From the NCBI GenBank assembly GCA_035325995.1, contig DAOKYU010000005.1, forward strand, positions 186,001-250,000: a stretch of 64,000 bases of DNA. The letters are read 5' to 3'. Every line of letters begins with the position of its first letter. Position 1 is the first letter of the stretch. A program made the translations under genes and the position numbers. Below, piece by piece: positions 25,056-33,670 of this stretch. A model generated the notes under the pieces. That model had not been told where the DNA came from and ran no database searches. It saw only the letters and a list, made by a program, of their open reading frames with translations. This stretch comes from Thermodesulfobacteriota bacterium. Lineage in GTDB: Bacteria; Desulfobacterota_D; UBA1144; Nemesobacterales; UBA2774.

Positions 25056-25736
25056 TTAAAGGAGGCCTATGAAGCTAAGCTGGCTCGGGACGCCCTTGCC
25101 CTCCCTCCTGTAGGAGTAAAAGCTCCCGTCGCACTTGGTGCAGTGCGATAGGGTCTCCATGGCGCCGGCCCCCGACCTTTCGAGTATTATCCCGTTCATC
25201 CGCGGGAGGTCGAGCATATACTTCCCGTCCCCCTTTTCGTGGAGGTAACCGCCGTCCGGGCCGAATTTGCCGAGGAAGAGCGAGGCCACGTCCTCCCCGA
25301 CTTCGTAGCAGCAGAGCTTTATGGACGGGCCTATAACGGCGCGCATCCGCGAGGGCGGGACGCCGTAGCGCTCGTCTATAAGCCGAAGTACCTCGGCCGA
25401 TATCCCGGCCAGCGTGCCGCGCCACCCCGCGTGGACGGCCGCCGTTACCGTGCCGCTTTCGTCGGCGAAGAGAATCGGCACGCAGTCCGCTGACGCGGCC
25501 GCGACGCCGAGCCCTTTCGAAGTGTTTATTAGACCGTCCCCTTCGGGCGCGGGCGGCTCGAATATTTCCTCGTCGTCCGTGAAGACGATCCTGCTGCCGT
25601 GGACCTGTTTCAGACGGGCGACCTTCTTAAGGCCGAAGGCCCCGGCGATGCGCTCCGTCCCCCCGGAGTCCCTATGCCCGAATCCGTGGACGACGCCCGG
25701 TATGGACGACAGTATACGGGATTTTATCCAGCTCAT
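25056..25736 (-). CDS. pgeF: Multicopper polyphenol oxidase / purine nucleosidase-type protein (YfiH, LACC1 family)
   Basis: 226 residues. The metal and active-site residues of the family are present: H46 in KQVHGS, C85 in SADCVPILF, H102 in VHAGWRG. Family members act on purine nucleosides in vitro and, in E. coli (PgeF), edit wrongly incorporated residues in peptidoglycan precursors. The start lies two bases beyond the rluD stop, the common rluD-yfiH pairing, which strongly supports cotranscription. Confidence 0.9.
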   Translation of the reverse strand: MSWIKSRILSSIPGVVHGFGHRDSGGTERIAGAFGLKKVARLKQVHGSRIVFTDDEEIFEPPAPEGDGLINTSKGLGVAAASADCVPILFADESGTVTAAVHAGWRGTLAGISAEVLRLIDERYGVPPSRMRAVIGPSIKLCCYEVGEDVASLFLGKFGPDGGYLHEKGDGKYMLDLPRMNGIILERSGAGAMETLSHCTKCDGSFYSYRREGKGVPSQLSFIGLL

Positions 25737-25738
25737 TT

Positions 25739-26704
25739 CTATAAATTATTTTCCCCGGCTTCCGAGAGAAAATTAAGCGCCTTTTTCATGTCCCCGGGCA
25801 TCGGGGACGTGAATTCCATGCGCTCCCCCGTCCGGGGGTGCGTGAACGCGAGCTTCCACGCGTGTAGGGCGTGCCTGCCGATTATCTCCGCGGCGGCGGA
25901 TATGACGTGCGGCTTCCGTCCCTTGCCGCCGTAGACCTCGTCCGCGAGTAGCGGATGCCCGGCCTCGGCGAAGTGGACACGTATCTGGTGCGTCCTTCCC
26001 GTTCTCGGGCGGGCCTCGACGAGCGTCGCGCCTTTCAGTTTTTTCCGCACCTTCCAGAGCGTAAGAGACTCCCTCCCCGACGGCGCCCGCGACGACATCT
26101 TCTTCCTGTCGGCGGGGTGCCTCCCTATGCGCGAGGAAATCGAGCCGGAGCCGGTCTTCATGGCCCCCTCGACTATGGCGAGGTATCTCTTCTCGACTGA
26201 GCGCGACTTGAACTGCGCCGCGAGCGAGTTGTGGGACGCGTCGTCTTTCGCTATGACTATCACGCCCGAGGTGTTCTTGTCGAGCCTGTGCACTATCCCC
26301 GGCCTCACCTTCCCCCCCACGCCCGAGAGCCCGTCCAGGCGGTGCAGGAGCGCGTTCACGAGAGTCCCGCCCGTTACGCCCGCGCCGGGGTGGACGGTCA
26401 TCCCGGCGGGCTTGTCTATGACGGCTATGTATTCGTCCTCGTATATGACGCTTACGGGTATGTCCTCCGGCGCGGCGTCGAGAGGTGCCGGGGCGGGTAT
26501 CGTAACATGAACCGTTTCACCCGGGCCGAGTTTTCTCGACGGCTTTATCGGCCTTCCGCCGACGAGAATATTTTTATCTTCTATGAGCTTTTTTATCCGG
26601 GAGCGCGTGAGTTCCGGCATGAGCTCGGGGAGGGCCGCGTCCGCCCTCTTCCCCGAAAGCTCGGGGGATATTACGAACGTGAGGGTTTTATCGCCTGCCG
26701 TCAT
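25739..26704 (-). CDS. rluD: RluA-family 23S rRNA pseudouridine synthase
   Basis: 321 residues. An S4-type RNA-binding domain (about 18-70: KRADAALPELMPELTRSRIKK) precedes the catalytic domain with IVHRLDKNTSGVIVIAKD, where D142 is the catalytic aspartate, and RTGRTHQIRVHFAEAGHPLL. The S4 plus RluA order and the adjoining pgeF favour RluD (positions 1911, 1915, 1917 of 23S rRNA) over RluC; exact targets are inferred. Confidence 0.9.
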   Translation of the reverse strand: MTAGDKTLTFVISPELSGKRADAALPELMPELTRSRIKKLIEDKNILVGGRPIKPSRKLGPGETVHVTIPAPAPLDAAPEDIPVSVIYEDEYIAVIDKPAGMTVHPGAGVTGGTLVNALLHRLDGLSGVGGKVRPGIVHRLDKNTSGVIVIAKDDASHNSLAAQFKSRSVEKRYLAIVEGAMKTGSGSISSRIGRHPADRKKMSSRAPSGRESLTLWKVRKKLKGATLVEARPRTGRTHQIRVHFAEAGHPLLADEVYGGKGRKPHVISAAAEIIGRHALHAWKLAFTHPRTGERMEFTSPMPGDMKKALNFLSEAGENNL

Positions 26705-26734
26705 GCACGGACCTGCGCGGAGGGGAGAGGGAGC

Positions 26735-27853
26735 TTATTTTCTCTCATTCCGCTCCTTCATCATGTGCTTCACGGCCGTCGCGACGACCCCGGAAACATT
26801 TTTATTCCATCTCAGGTTCCTGAGGTCGAACTCTCTGAGCTGCTTTAAAAACCCAATCGATATGTGAGGCGGCGTCTTGGGGTTGGTGACGAGGGCCAGC
26901 TTTACCTGGTATAGCCTCGTCCACTTCCTGCTGTCGGATATTTCGCGCAGTATCTCGTCGCTCACTATCTTCGACTGCGCTATCTGGACGACCTCGGTAT
27001 CGGTGATTCGCGGGTTCTTGAGAACGGCGCGCGAGACTATCCTGTTCGGGTCCTTTACCAGAATCGCCCTCGCCTCCCTGTTCCCGAGGAGGGCGAGCTT
27101 TATCCTCTGCCCGACGTTAAGGACGCTTATCTTTATATAGGCGTTTTGATTTAATGCGCCGGGAGAGCGGTGCTCTTCGCCGGGTTCTTCTTCGGCTTCG
27201 TAGCCGGCTTCTTCCTCCCGGAGAAATTCCTCGTCTATTTCGAAGTCGTCGAGAAAAGAGCTCTCGGGAACAGGCGCGCCGCCGGATTCGGCCTGTGCGG
27301 GAGCGGCGGCGTCTTCGTCTTCCCCCGCATCCGTCCCGGAAGGAAAGTCGAACCTGTCTCCCATGTAGAGCTTCAGGAACTCTATCACCGCATCCATAGT
27401 CGAGCGCGTGATGAGCGGGTTCTTGCTGAGGGCTTCGACTATGTCGTTCGAGCGGGCGATCCTTTCGTGGTTATTCGCTATCAGGTCTATTATGTTCTGG
27501 TCGTGCACCCTTTCCGCGAGATATGCGACCGTCTCGTCCGTTGCCGAGGCGTTTAAGAGTATCCTCTGGAGCTGGGCCTCGTCCGTGAGCGCCCGCGCGA
27601 AAAAGTCGAGGAGCCCGGGCTCGGCGGCCGCGTCGGTGAGGATGGTCGAGACGACCTCGGACGGCATGCCCGACAGGGTTTCCCCGGCTTCGCGCGATAC
27701 GTCTTCGTCCTCGTCCCGCGTAAGGTAATAGAGCACCCGGGAAAGGTCCCCCGGCGATGCGGGAACGAGCCCCCGCGCCGCCATGAGGCGTAGCTCTTTC
27801 GGGCGTGAAGGGTCGGCGAACTGCTTAATCGATTCCGGTATAGAGCCTGGCAT
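26735..27853 (-). CDS. HEAT-like repeat protein, deltaproteobacterial type
   Basis: 372 residues in two helical-repeat blocks joined by an acidic, disordered linker (about 172-235, rich in Glu, Ala and Pro). The first block has units such as ARGLVPASPGDLSRVLYYL; the second has IKLALLGNREARAILVKDPN, VLKNPRITDTEVVQIAQ and LVTNPKTPPHISIGFLKQL. Similar proteins are common in Geobacter and Myxococcus relatives, without assigned function; DUF2336-like scaffolds are the nearest recollection. First gene of the seven-gene minus-strand run. A terminator-like hairpin ends 18 bases before its ATG. Confidence 0.75.
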   Translation of the reverse strand: MPGSIPESIKQFADPSRPKELRLMAARGLVPASPGDLSRVLYYLTRDEDEDVSREAGETLSGMPSEVVSTILTDAAAEPGLLDFFARALTDEAQLQRILLNASATDETVAYLAERVHDQNIIDLIANNHERIARSNDIVEALSKNPLITRSTMDAVIEFLKLYMGDRFDFPSGTDAGEDEDAAAPAQAESGGAPVPESSFLDDFEIDEEFLREEEAGYEAEEEPGEEHRSPGALNQNAYIKISVLNVGQRIKLALLGNREARAILVKDPNRIVSRAVLKNPRITDTEVVQIAQSKIVSDEILREISDSRKWTRLYQVKLALVTNPKTPPHISIGFLKQLREFDLRNLRWNKNVSGVVATAVKHMMKERNERK

Positions 27854-27870
27854 ATCTTCACTAGTGTATT

Positions 27871-27921
27871 AAAAAAAGCCCCCCGGTTCAACACGGCGGG
27901 CCCTTAGAGGCCCGGGGGGGC
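27871..27921 (-). terminator. Terminator-like hairpin with T7, just before the HEAT-like gene
   Basis: Read on the minus strand, GCCCCCCCGG (27912-27921) pairs with CCGGGGGGC (27878-27886), one bulged C, and is followed directly by TTTTTTT (27871-27877). The loop of 25 bases contains a smaller GGGCC/GGCCC pairing. The ATG of the HEAT-like gene lies 18 bases further on. No minus-strand gene lies closely upstream, so it may be a leader attenuator rather than an end-of-operon terminator. Confidence 0.65.
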
Positions 27922-28029
27922 AGCCCGCTGCAGGATTTCGGCGCGGATACGATTCACTCGCATGACAATAGATTTTTAAAAGAATTGGCATATTATGTAG
28001 ATGTAACAACCGAATCCGGAGACTTCACG

Positions 28030-29391
28030 ATGACAGACTACAGCGGGATTGTTTCGAAATACGAGGGACAGTGGGCAGGGAGGCCGAGGAACGTCGGCGA
28101 GGGTGTGCTTTTCAGCTATTACGGGCCCGGCGCGCAGAACGTATTCATATCCGGGGACATGAACGGATGGAACAGCGACGTCAGCAGGCTCGTCAAGGGA
28201 CACGACGACGTGTGGCGCGCTATATTCAGGCTGCGGCGCGGAAGGTCGTACGACTACAAGTTCATAGTTGACGGGAGCTGGACCACCGACCCCAACAATC
28301 CCGACCTCAACCCCGACACGTCGGGGGGTGCGAACTCGGTCGTGTACATAGGAGAAAGCGGCGAGGTCCTTCAGGCGGACAATCCCGAGAGGAAGAAGTT
28401 CACTCTCGAAGGCAGGGGCATATCGCACACGTTCTTCGATTCTGCCAGGTATAAGCGACGCTTTGACCTCTTCTACGTCCTCCCGCCGAACTACGACGAC
28501 GAGATACCGCCGCCCGCCGTCATATGCCTGAACAATTACATAAAATCGCAGGATATCGAAAAGCACTGCAGGAAGAACGGCTACCTCGGGATAATGCCCG
28601 CGCCCGAGATCGGCGGGGATTTCATAAGGCAGGGGAAGCTCGATATATTCGCCGAGCTCCTCGCGTTCGTAAAGCAAAAATTCAGGGTGGACGAGAGCAG
28701 GGTATATCTCACGGGAATGTCCAACGGCGGGCTCGAAGCGTTCCTCGCGTCGATGTACTACCCCGACGTCCTCGCCGCCTCGGCGCTCGTATTCGGCCCC
28801 TACAGGCTGAGGAATTACAAGGACTCGGTGAAGGGGATGAACAGAGACGCCCTTGTCGGGTTCCTGGAGGGGCTCGACTTCCCGCACAGGATGCTGCTCA
28901 ACCTCGGGAATCTCCCCGTTTACATATCGCACGGCGGGGCGGACGAAGCCGTGCCCGCGGCTGACGCTGCGACTCTCAACGAGATACTGGAGAAGCTCGG
29001 CGGAAGGGTGAAGTTCAACTTCTACCCGAACGAGGGGCACACGTGGATGATGGTGGACGACGACCTTCCCCACGTATTCGAATGGTTCGAAAATTTCAAG
29101 CTGGAAAAATACCCGAAATCGGTTTACTACACAGCGCCGTTCGGGGTTTTCAAGAACAGGGCTTACTGGACGGAGTTCATGCCCTACGAGCTTACGAGGC
29201 CCGTCAAGGTCAAGGCCGAGGTGAACGGAAAGAAGAAGCTCAAGACGGCCGTCGAGAACGTAAAACGGGTTATCCTGAGGCCGTCGCGCAAGCTCATCGA
29301 TATGGCGCAGAAGCCGAATATCGAAACCGGGAACGACTCGGCCGGCGTGGAAACGGACCAGGAAAAGAACATAATAACCATCACGTATTAA
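28030..29391 (+). CDS. Glycogen-binding-like (CBM48) domain fused to an alpha/beta hydrolase
   Basis: 453 residues from ATG at 28030, chosen because CCGGAGA lies eight bases upstream; an in-frame TTG at 27985 is less likely. Residues about 25-115 form an AMPK-type glycogen-binding fold (YYGPGAQNVFISGDMNGWN, YDYKFIVDGSWTTDPNNP). Residues about 130-375 form an esterase D-like hydrolase with nucleophile GMSNGGLEA, an Asp after HGGADEAVP and His in NEGHTWMM. The C-terminal 70 residues are lysine-rich and unknown. No signal peptide. It may deacylate or bind a polysaccharide-linked ester. The hydrolase gene downstream (17-base gap) is probably cotranscribed. Confidence 0.78.
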   Translation: MTDYSGIVSKYEGQWAGRPRNVGEGVLFSYYGPGAQNVFISGDMNGWNSDVSRLVKGHDDVWRAIFRLRRGRSYDYKFIVDGSWTTDPNNPDLNPDTSGGANSVVYIGESGEVLQADNPERKKFTLEGRGISHTFFDSARYKRRFDLFYVLPPNYDDEIPPPAVICLNNYIKSQDIEKHCRKNGYLGIMPAPEIGGDFIRQGKLDIFAELLAFVKQKFRVDESRVYLTGMSNGGLEAFLASMYYPDVLAASALVFGPYRLRNYKDSVKGMNRDALVGFLEGLDFPHRMLLNLGNLPVYISHGGADEAVPAADAATLNEILEKLGGRVKFNFYPNEGHTWMMVDDDLPHVFEWFENFKLEKYPKSVYYTAPFGVFKNRAYWTEFMPYELTRPVKVKAEVNGKKKLKTAVENVKRVILRPSRKLIDMAQKPNIETGNDSAGVETDQEKNIITITY

Positions 29392-29407
29392 AGCGCGCAG
29401 CCGACGT

Positions 29408-30325
29408 ATGAAGATATCGGATTTCATGGAGCAGGAGCTTATCTCCATCCCCTACGGGATGGGGAAAATCGATGCGCTCTACTACAGGAGCACGGCCCCC
29501 GGGCGCGGGGATGGAATGGGGACCGTCGTAATACACGTCCACGGCTTTCTGGGGAACTTCCTCGAAGGCTCGCAGAGATTTCTGCCTCCTCTCCTGGCGA
29601 GGAAGGGGTATTCGTCCCTCTGCATCAACACGAGGCTCGCCACGTTCGGTCTCTTTTTCGGCTACGGGATCATCGACGACACCATACCGCAGCTCGACGC
29701 CGCCATAATCTATCTGAAGAAGCTCGGTTACAACAGTATCGTCCTCTCGGGGTACAGCATCGGGGGGAGCGTCGTTTTAAGATACGCCTCGCTCAGGAGC
29801 GACGCATCGAAATTTCCGTCGCTGAAGGGCATAATCGCCGTTTCGACGCCCTACTCGAACCCGGATTCGGTCAGAAGAAGGTGGGAGAGGTGGGGCAGTA
29901 ATCCTTCCTACGACGAGATATACAGGAGAGTGAGGGAAACGCTCAGGCCCGACCCGATGCACACGGCCGAGGACCGCACGATGGTGATATACAGGGCGCG
30001 CGGCGATACCCTCAACCCCGAGCACACGGAGCTCTATACGTACAAAACGTGGTGGTTTCTCGCCGGGCCCGAGGCGGAATCGGCCAAGTGCTACAAGCAG
30101 ATAACCGAAATAAACATCCCGCTCCTTCTCATACAGGGGCGGCGGGACCAGGACCTCCGGCCCGAGGAAGCGGAAGACCTCGCAAGCCTCGCGGCACACG
30201 CGGGGAACGGCGACGCAAGCGCGCTATACCTCGACGCCGCGCACGATTTCGAGGGATGCGAGGAGACTCTGGGCAAGGCAGTGACGAGCTGGCTCGACCG
30301 AAGGCTGGGTGCCGGGCCGGGTTAG
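29408..30325 (+). CDS. Alpha/beta hydrolase
   Basis: 305 residues. Oxyanion motif HVHGFLGNF, nucleophile elbow LSGYSIGGSVVL, an acid after LLIQGRRDQDLRPEEA, and the His in LDAAHDFEGCEETL complete a hydrolase triad. No signal peptide. The substrate is unknown; COG0596/COG1073-like esterases are the nearest type. It follows the CBM48-hydrolase fusion, so the two may act on the same class of ester. Confidence 0.82.
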   Translation: MKISDFMEQELISIPYGMGKIDALYYRSTAPGRGDGMGTVVIHVHGFLGNFLEGSQRFLPPLLARKGYSSLCINTRLATFGLFFGYGIIDDTIPQLDAAIIYLKKLGYNSIVLSGYSIGGSVVLRYASLRSDASKFPSLKGIIAVSTPYSNPDSVRRRWERWGSNPSYDEIYRRVRETLRPDPMHTAEDRTMVIYRARGDTLNPEHTELYTYKTWWFLAGPEAESAKCYKQITEINIPLLLIQGRRDQDLRPEEAEDLASLAAHAGNGDASALYLDAAHDFEGCEETLGKAVTSWLDRRLGAGPG

Positions 30326-30348
30326 AGCGAGTGAAAATGGGCGTCTAA

Positions 30349-30473
30349 AACTGTAAACAAACCACGTGAATACTCCAATAATCATTCCCTGAATTGCATA
30401 ACGCGTGACGAAAATTGTTAAGGCCGGAAGAAAAGCCGGGGACGCACGGGAGAAAAGCGCATAGTTTACAGTT
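30349..30473. repeat. Widely spaced inverted repeat, 10-bp perfect arms
   Basis: AACTGTAAAC (30349-30358) and GTTTACAGTT (30464-30473), extendable imperfectly (TCTAA...CC on both sides), enclose 105 bases with no gene. It sits between the hydrolase gene and the 153-residue gene. It could be two half-sites for a looping regulator or the ends of a small decayed element. Confidence 0.4.
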
Positions 30474-30582
30474 GGTTAGAAATTGCAGTCTTATGGCATA
30501 GTTTTTGCACTTTTATATTTCCAGTATGCATGGGGTGATGCATCGGCGAATCTAACGGGTAAAGTGAGGCCGGAAGGGACGA

Positions 30583-31044
30583 ATGAAAAAATATGAAGAA
30601 GCCGATTTCGGAGCGCTTATGATAAGAAGGCAATTTTTTAACATGGCGGAGGCGGAGCCCGATGGTTCCAGGGTGGTAAGGCTCAAGTGGAGCGACGTGC
30701 TCGAAAGCGCATTCGACTACTACTACACGGAATATGTACCCGCGTGGACGCTGAACCCGACGCCGCTCAACAATTCGGGCGACAAGCTCTTCATATCGAA
30801 ACGGAGTAAAGACTGGGTGAGCTGGGAGAAGATAGAGCCGATGAACAGGCCGGACATAGCCACGCTTTTCGACCTTCTGCCCGACCTCCCCGACGACAAC
30901 ACTTTCTGGCAGCTTATAAAAAAGCTCGGAAGCGAAGGCGTAAAGGAGCCCGAAGACCACTTCTGGGAAAATATCTTCACCTACAGATCGGCGAAGGAAG
31001 TAGAGGTGAACGGCAGGAAGTACAGGATAGAATGGGAGGCATGA
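30583..31044 (+). CDS. Hypothetical protein
   Basis: 153 residues, aromatic-rich (many Trp, Tyr, Phe) and cytoplasmic. ATG at 30583 follows GGAAGGGACGA. Segments SFDYYYTE-like (SAFDYYYTEYVPAWTLNP), WVSWEKIEPMNRPD and FWQLIKKLGSEGV suggest a compact globular protein. No family is recognised. The AT-rich stretch upstream (30470-30540) probably holds its promoter. Confidence 0.6.
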   Translation: MKKYEEADFGALMIRRQFFNMAEAEPDGSRVVRLKWSDVLESAFDYYYTEYVPAWTLNPTPLNNSGDKLFISKRSKDWVSWEKIEPMNRPDIATLFDLLPDLPDDNTFWQLIKKLGSEGVKEPEDHFWENIFTYRSAKEVEVNGRKYRIEWEA

Positions 31045-31088
31045 GGCCGTCGTTCCATCCGCCCGCCGGGCTCACGGCGTCCGGCGCT

Positions 31089-31856
31089 TTAAATCTTCGG
31101 TATTTTCACTTCCGGGAGCTTCCCGCCGAAGAATTCCAAGGCGCTCCCCTTGTTTATTGAGATTTCGAGGAACCCTGAGCTCCCTGTGAGCGCTATAAGC
31201 TCCCCTTCTTTCCCGTCCGCGTAGCTCGCGGACATTCCGTCTATAATCATGTCCCCCGCCCTGATACGGGCCCCCTCGGTAATAACGGACCCCGGGATGT
31301 TCGTGACGAGATTCCCGAACCTGTCCGCGTATACGGCTCGGCCCTCTATAACATCCCCGTCGTCCAGCGGAGGTCGGATGTCGAGTCTTTCGTACGACGA
31401 AAGCCCGTTTCCCAGGTCTTCAAGCGCTACGCCCCTCGAAAGATGGGCGGCGGCCGGCGCGAATATATCCCTTCCGTGAAACGTCCTGCTCACGGACGGC
31501 AGCATGAACGCCGGATTCGTTATCTCGATGATACGGTCCACGCCTGATTTATCGAATACCATAGAGAAGACGCCGTTATCGGGCCCAACGAAGAGGTAGC
31601 CCCCGGCCTCTGCCGCGATGGCCCTCCGCGCGCTCCCGACGCCCGGATCGACGACGGCCACGTGTACGGCTCCTCCGGGGAAGTAGCCGTACGAGGCGTG
31701 GAGCTTGAACGCGGCCTCGGCGATGTTATAGGCCCCGATGCCGTGGGTTATGTCTATGACAATGGCGGAGGGGTTTATGCCGGCGATAACGCCCTTCATG
31801 ACGCCCGCGTAGTGGTCGCCCGCGCCGAAGTCCGTGGTAAGAGTGATTATCCCCAT
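31089..31856 (-). CDS. SAM hydrolase (SAM hydroxide adenosyltransferase, DUF62 family)
   Basis: 255 residues. ITLTTDFGAGDHYAGVMKGVI at the start, VVDPGVGSARRAI, FVGPDNGVFS and RTFHGRDIFAPAAAHL are the family blocks, followed by the C-terminal beta-barrel with YADRFGNLVTNI. Relatives split SAM to adenosine and methionine using a water-derived hydroxide; fluorinase and chlorinase are distant cousins. The loop specific to halogenases is not evident. The biological purpose is unknown. It diverges from the metallo-hydrolase gene. Confidence 0.9.
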   Translation of the reverse strand: MGIITLTTDFGAGDHYAGVMKGVIAGINPSAIVIDITHGIGAYNIAEAAFKLHASYGYFPGGAVHVAVVDPGVGSARRAIAAEAGGYLFVGPDNGVFSMVFDKSGVDRIIEITNPAFMLPSVSRTFHGRDIFAPAAAHLSRGVALEDLGNGLSSYERLDIRPPLDDGDVIEGRAVYADRFGNLVTNIPGSVITEGARIRAGDMIIDGMSASYADGKEGELIALTGSSGFLEISINKGSALEFFGGKLPEVKIPKI

Positions 31857-31930
31857 TGTCGGTTGCCCTTTCCGGGAAGAGGTGCTACATTGCTCGGATA
31901 TTACAATAACCCAACCTGGCGGGATTTGAA

Positions 31931-32692
31931 ATGAGGCTTACGATTCTGGGCTCGGGGACGTGCGTTCCCTACGCGAGGAGGGGCTCCTCGGGCTACGCGG
32001 TGGAGCTCCCCGGCGCGAAGATAGTCCTCGACTGCGGGAGCGGCTCTACGAAGAGGCTGGCCGAAGCGGGGATAAATTATCTCGACGTCGATTACCTTTT
32101 CCTCTCGCATTTGCACCCCGACCACACGGGCGACCTCGCGGCGTTCCTCTTCGCCACCAAGTACGCATACGGCTCGCCCTGGGGCGACACGCGCGAAAAG
32201 CTGCTTCACCTGAGGGGCGGTCCCGGGTTCCTCGGTTTTCTCGAGGCGCTGAGAGGCGTATACGGAGACTGGATTTCGCCCGAGCCCCTCGATCCGGGCG
32301 AGCTTGTCGAGGGCGTATACGAATTCGGGGGCTTTACGCTCACCGCCGTAAAGACGCCCCACATCAACAGCAGCCTCGCGTACAGGATAGACCACGCAGG
32401 AAAGTCGCTCGTGTATTCCGGGGATACCGAATACTCGGAGCCGCTCATAGAGCTCGCCCGCGGTGCCGACGTTCTAATCGTCGAGTGCGCGCTCCCGCTC
32501 GACGGCATGAAGCGAAAGGGACACATGACCCCGGGGGACGTCGTCGATACGATAAACCGCTCCGGCGCAAAGCGCACCGTGATAACGCACCTCTACCCCG
32601 CGTGCGACAGGGAAGACGCCGTCGGGCGCATAGCGGAAGCCGTCCGGGCCGAAGTAATCGGCGCCGAGGACCTCCTGAGCATAGACGTCTGA
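31931..32692 (+). CDS. MBL-fold metallo-hydrolase, RNase Z-like
   Basis: 253 residues. The beta-lactamase-fold metal motif is LSHLHPDHTGDL; further ligands are His in KTPHINSSLAY, Asp in YSGDTEYSEP and His in VITHLYPAC. The layout resembles tRNase Z/ElaC, but the chain is short and the flexible exosite arm of true RNase Z is not evident. A phosphodiesterase or general hydrolase role is equally possible. Confidence 0.85.
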   Translation: MRLTILGSGTCVPYARRGSSGYAVELPGAKIVLDCGSGSTKRLAEAGINYLDVDYLFLSHLHPDHTGDLAAFLFATKYAYGSPWGDTREKLLHLRGGPGFLGFLEALRGVYGDWISPEPLDPGELVEGVYEFGGFTLTAVKTPHINSSLAYRIDHAGKSLVYSGDTEYSEPLIELARGADVLIVECALPLDGMKRKGHMTPGDVVDTINRSGAKRTVITHLYPACDREDAVGRIAEAVRAEVIGAEDLLSIDV

Positions 32693-32788
32693 CGTCATTT
32701 TAATCCTCCGTCCTGAAAGATTCCCATTGACAAGAAAATTTCGTGCTGTTAAATGGTGTAAGACATAAACGACAGGAGGAACACCCGC

Positions 32789-33670
32789 ATGGAACTGATG
32801 GAAGCGATAGGAAACAGAAGGAGCATAAGGTTTTTCAAACCCTGGAAGGATGTCGAGGACTGGAAGATACAGAGGATGCTCCAGGCCGCGCGGCATGCCT
32901 CGTGCCAGGGTAACTGCGGCTCGACCGAGGCCATAGTCATCGACAAGAAGACCTACCCCGCCGACAAGTTCGAGGAGCTCATTCAGTGCGCCTCGACTTT
33001 CAACGAGATACAGCTCAGGACGGCCCCGATAGTAATCGCGTGGCTCGTCAACATGGACGCGTGGTATAAGGAGCTAGTCGAGTCTTTCGCCGTCCTGTTC
33101 CCGGCCCGCGCCATCACCGCGGCGCACGGGTGGACGTACAAGATACTGACCGAGAGCACCTATCCCCGCCTGATGAGCTTTCCGAGGGATAAGGCCGAGG
33201 ATTTGCTGAGGGTCGAGGCCGGGCAGGCCATAGCGAACTCGCTCCTCGCTGCGACAGAGCTCGGGCTCGGGTGCTGCCTCCTCGCGACCGGCAGAAAGCC
33301 GGCCGAATTCCCGAAGGTCCTCGGCGTGCCCGACAACATCGTCCCTCTCTGGATAATGGCAGTCGGCTATGCCGCCGAAACGCCGGGACAGAGGCCGAGA
33401 AAGCGCTTCGACAGGCTCTATCACTACAACACCTACGGCAACCCCCTCAAGGAAGACCAGGCGGTAAAGCAGGAGCTCATCGCCGAGAACATGATACAGC
33501 CGAAAGACCCGCTGCCTGGAAGGGACGAGGAGCTCAGGCACGTGTGCAGGATGTTCGGCTATAAGGAAGACATGCCCGACATGCCGAAGGACAAGATCAA
33601 GGCCCTTTACGAAGAGGACTCGATCTACTACGGCGAAGTGCCGCCGGGCCTCGAAGAAAAGGGCGTTTAA
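32789..33670 (+). CDS. Nitroreductase family flavoprotein
   Basis: 293 residues, longer than typical. MELMEAIGNRRSIRFFKPW begins the FMN-binding region, and EAGQAIANSLLAATELGLGCCLLATG with PLWIMAVGYAAETPGQRPRKRFDRL completes the fold. An insertion around residues 60-125 and a C-terminal tail of about 60 residues are extra. AGGAGGAACACCCGC precedes the ATG. It probably reduces a nitro, quinone or enone compound with NAD(P)H; the substrate is unknown. Its stop overlaps the tail of the convergent GT9 gene. Confidence 0.85.
   Translation: MELMEAIGNRRSIRFFKPWKDVEDWKIQRMLQAARHASCQGNCGSTEAIVIDKKTYPADKFEELIQCASTFNEIQLRTAPIVIAWLVNMDAWYKELVESFAVLFPARAITAAHGWTYKILTESTYPRLMSFPRDKAEDLLRVEAGQAIANSLLAATELGLGCCLLATGRKPAEFPKVLGVPDNIVPLWIMAVGYAAETPGQRPRKRFDRLYHYNTYGNPLKEDQAVKQELIAENMIQPKDPLPGRDEELRHVCRMFGYKEDMPDMPKDKIKALYEEDSIYYGEVPPGLEEKGV

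Noticed and set aside
27976..29448. 490-codon minus-strand frame opposite the CBM48-hydrolase gene
   Set aside because: Shadow frame; the plus-strand product has a full catalytic triad.
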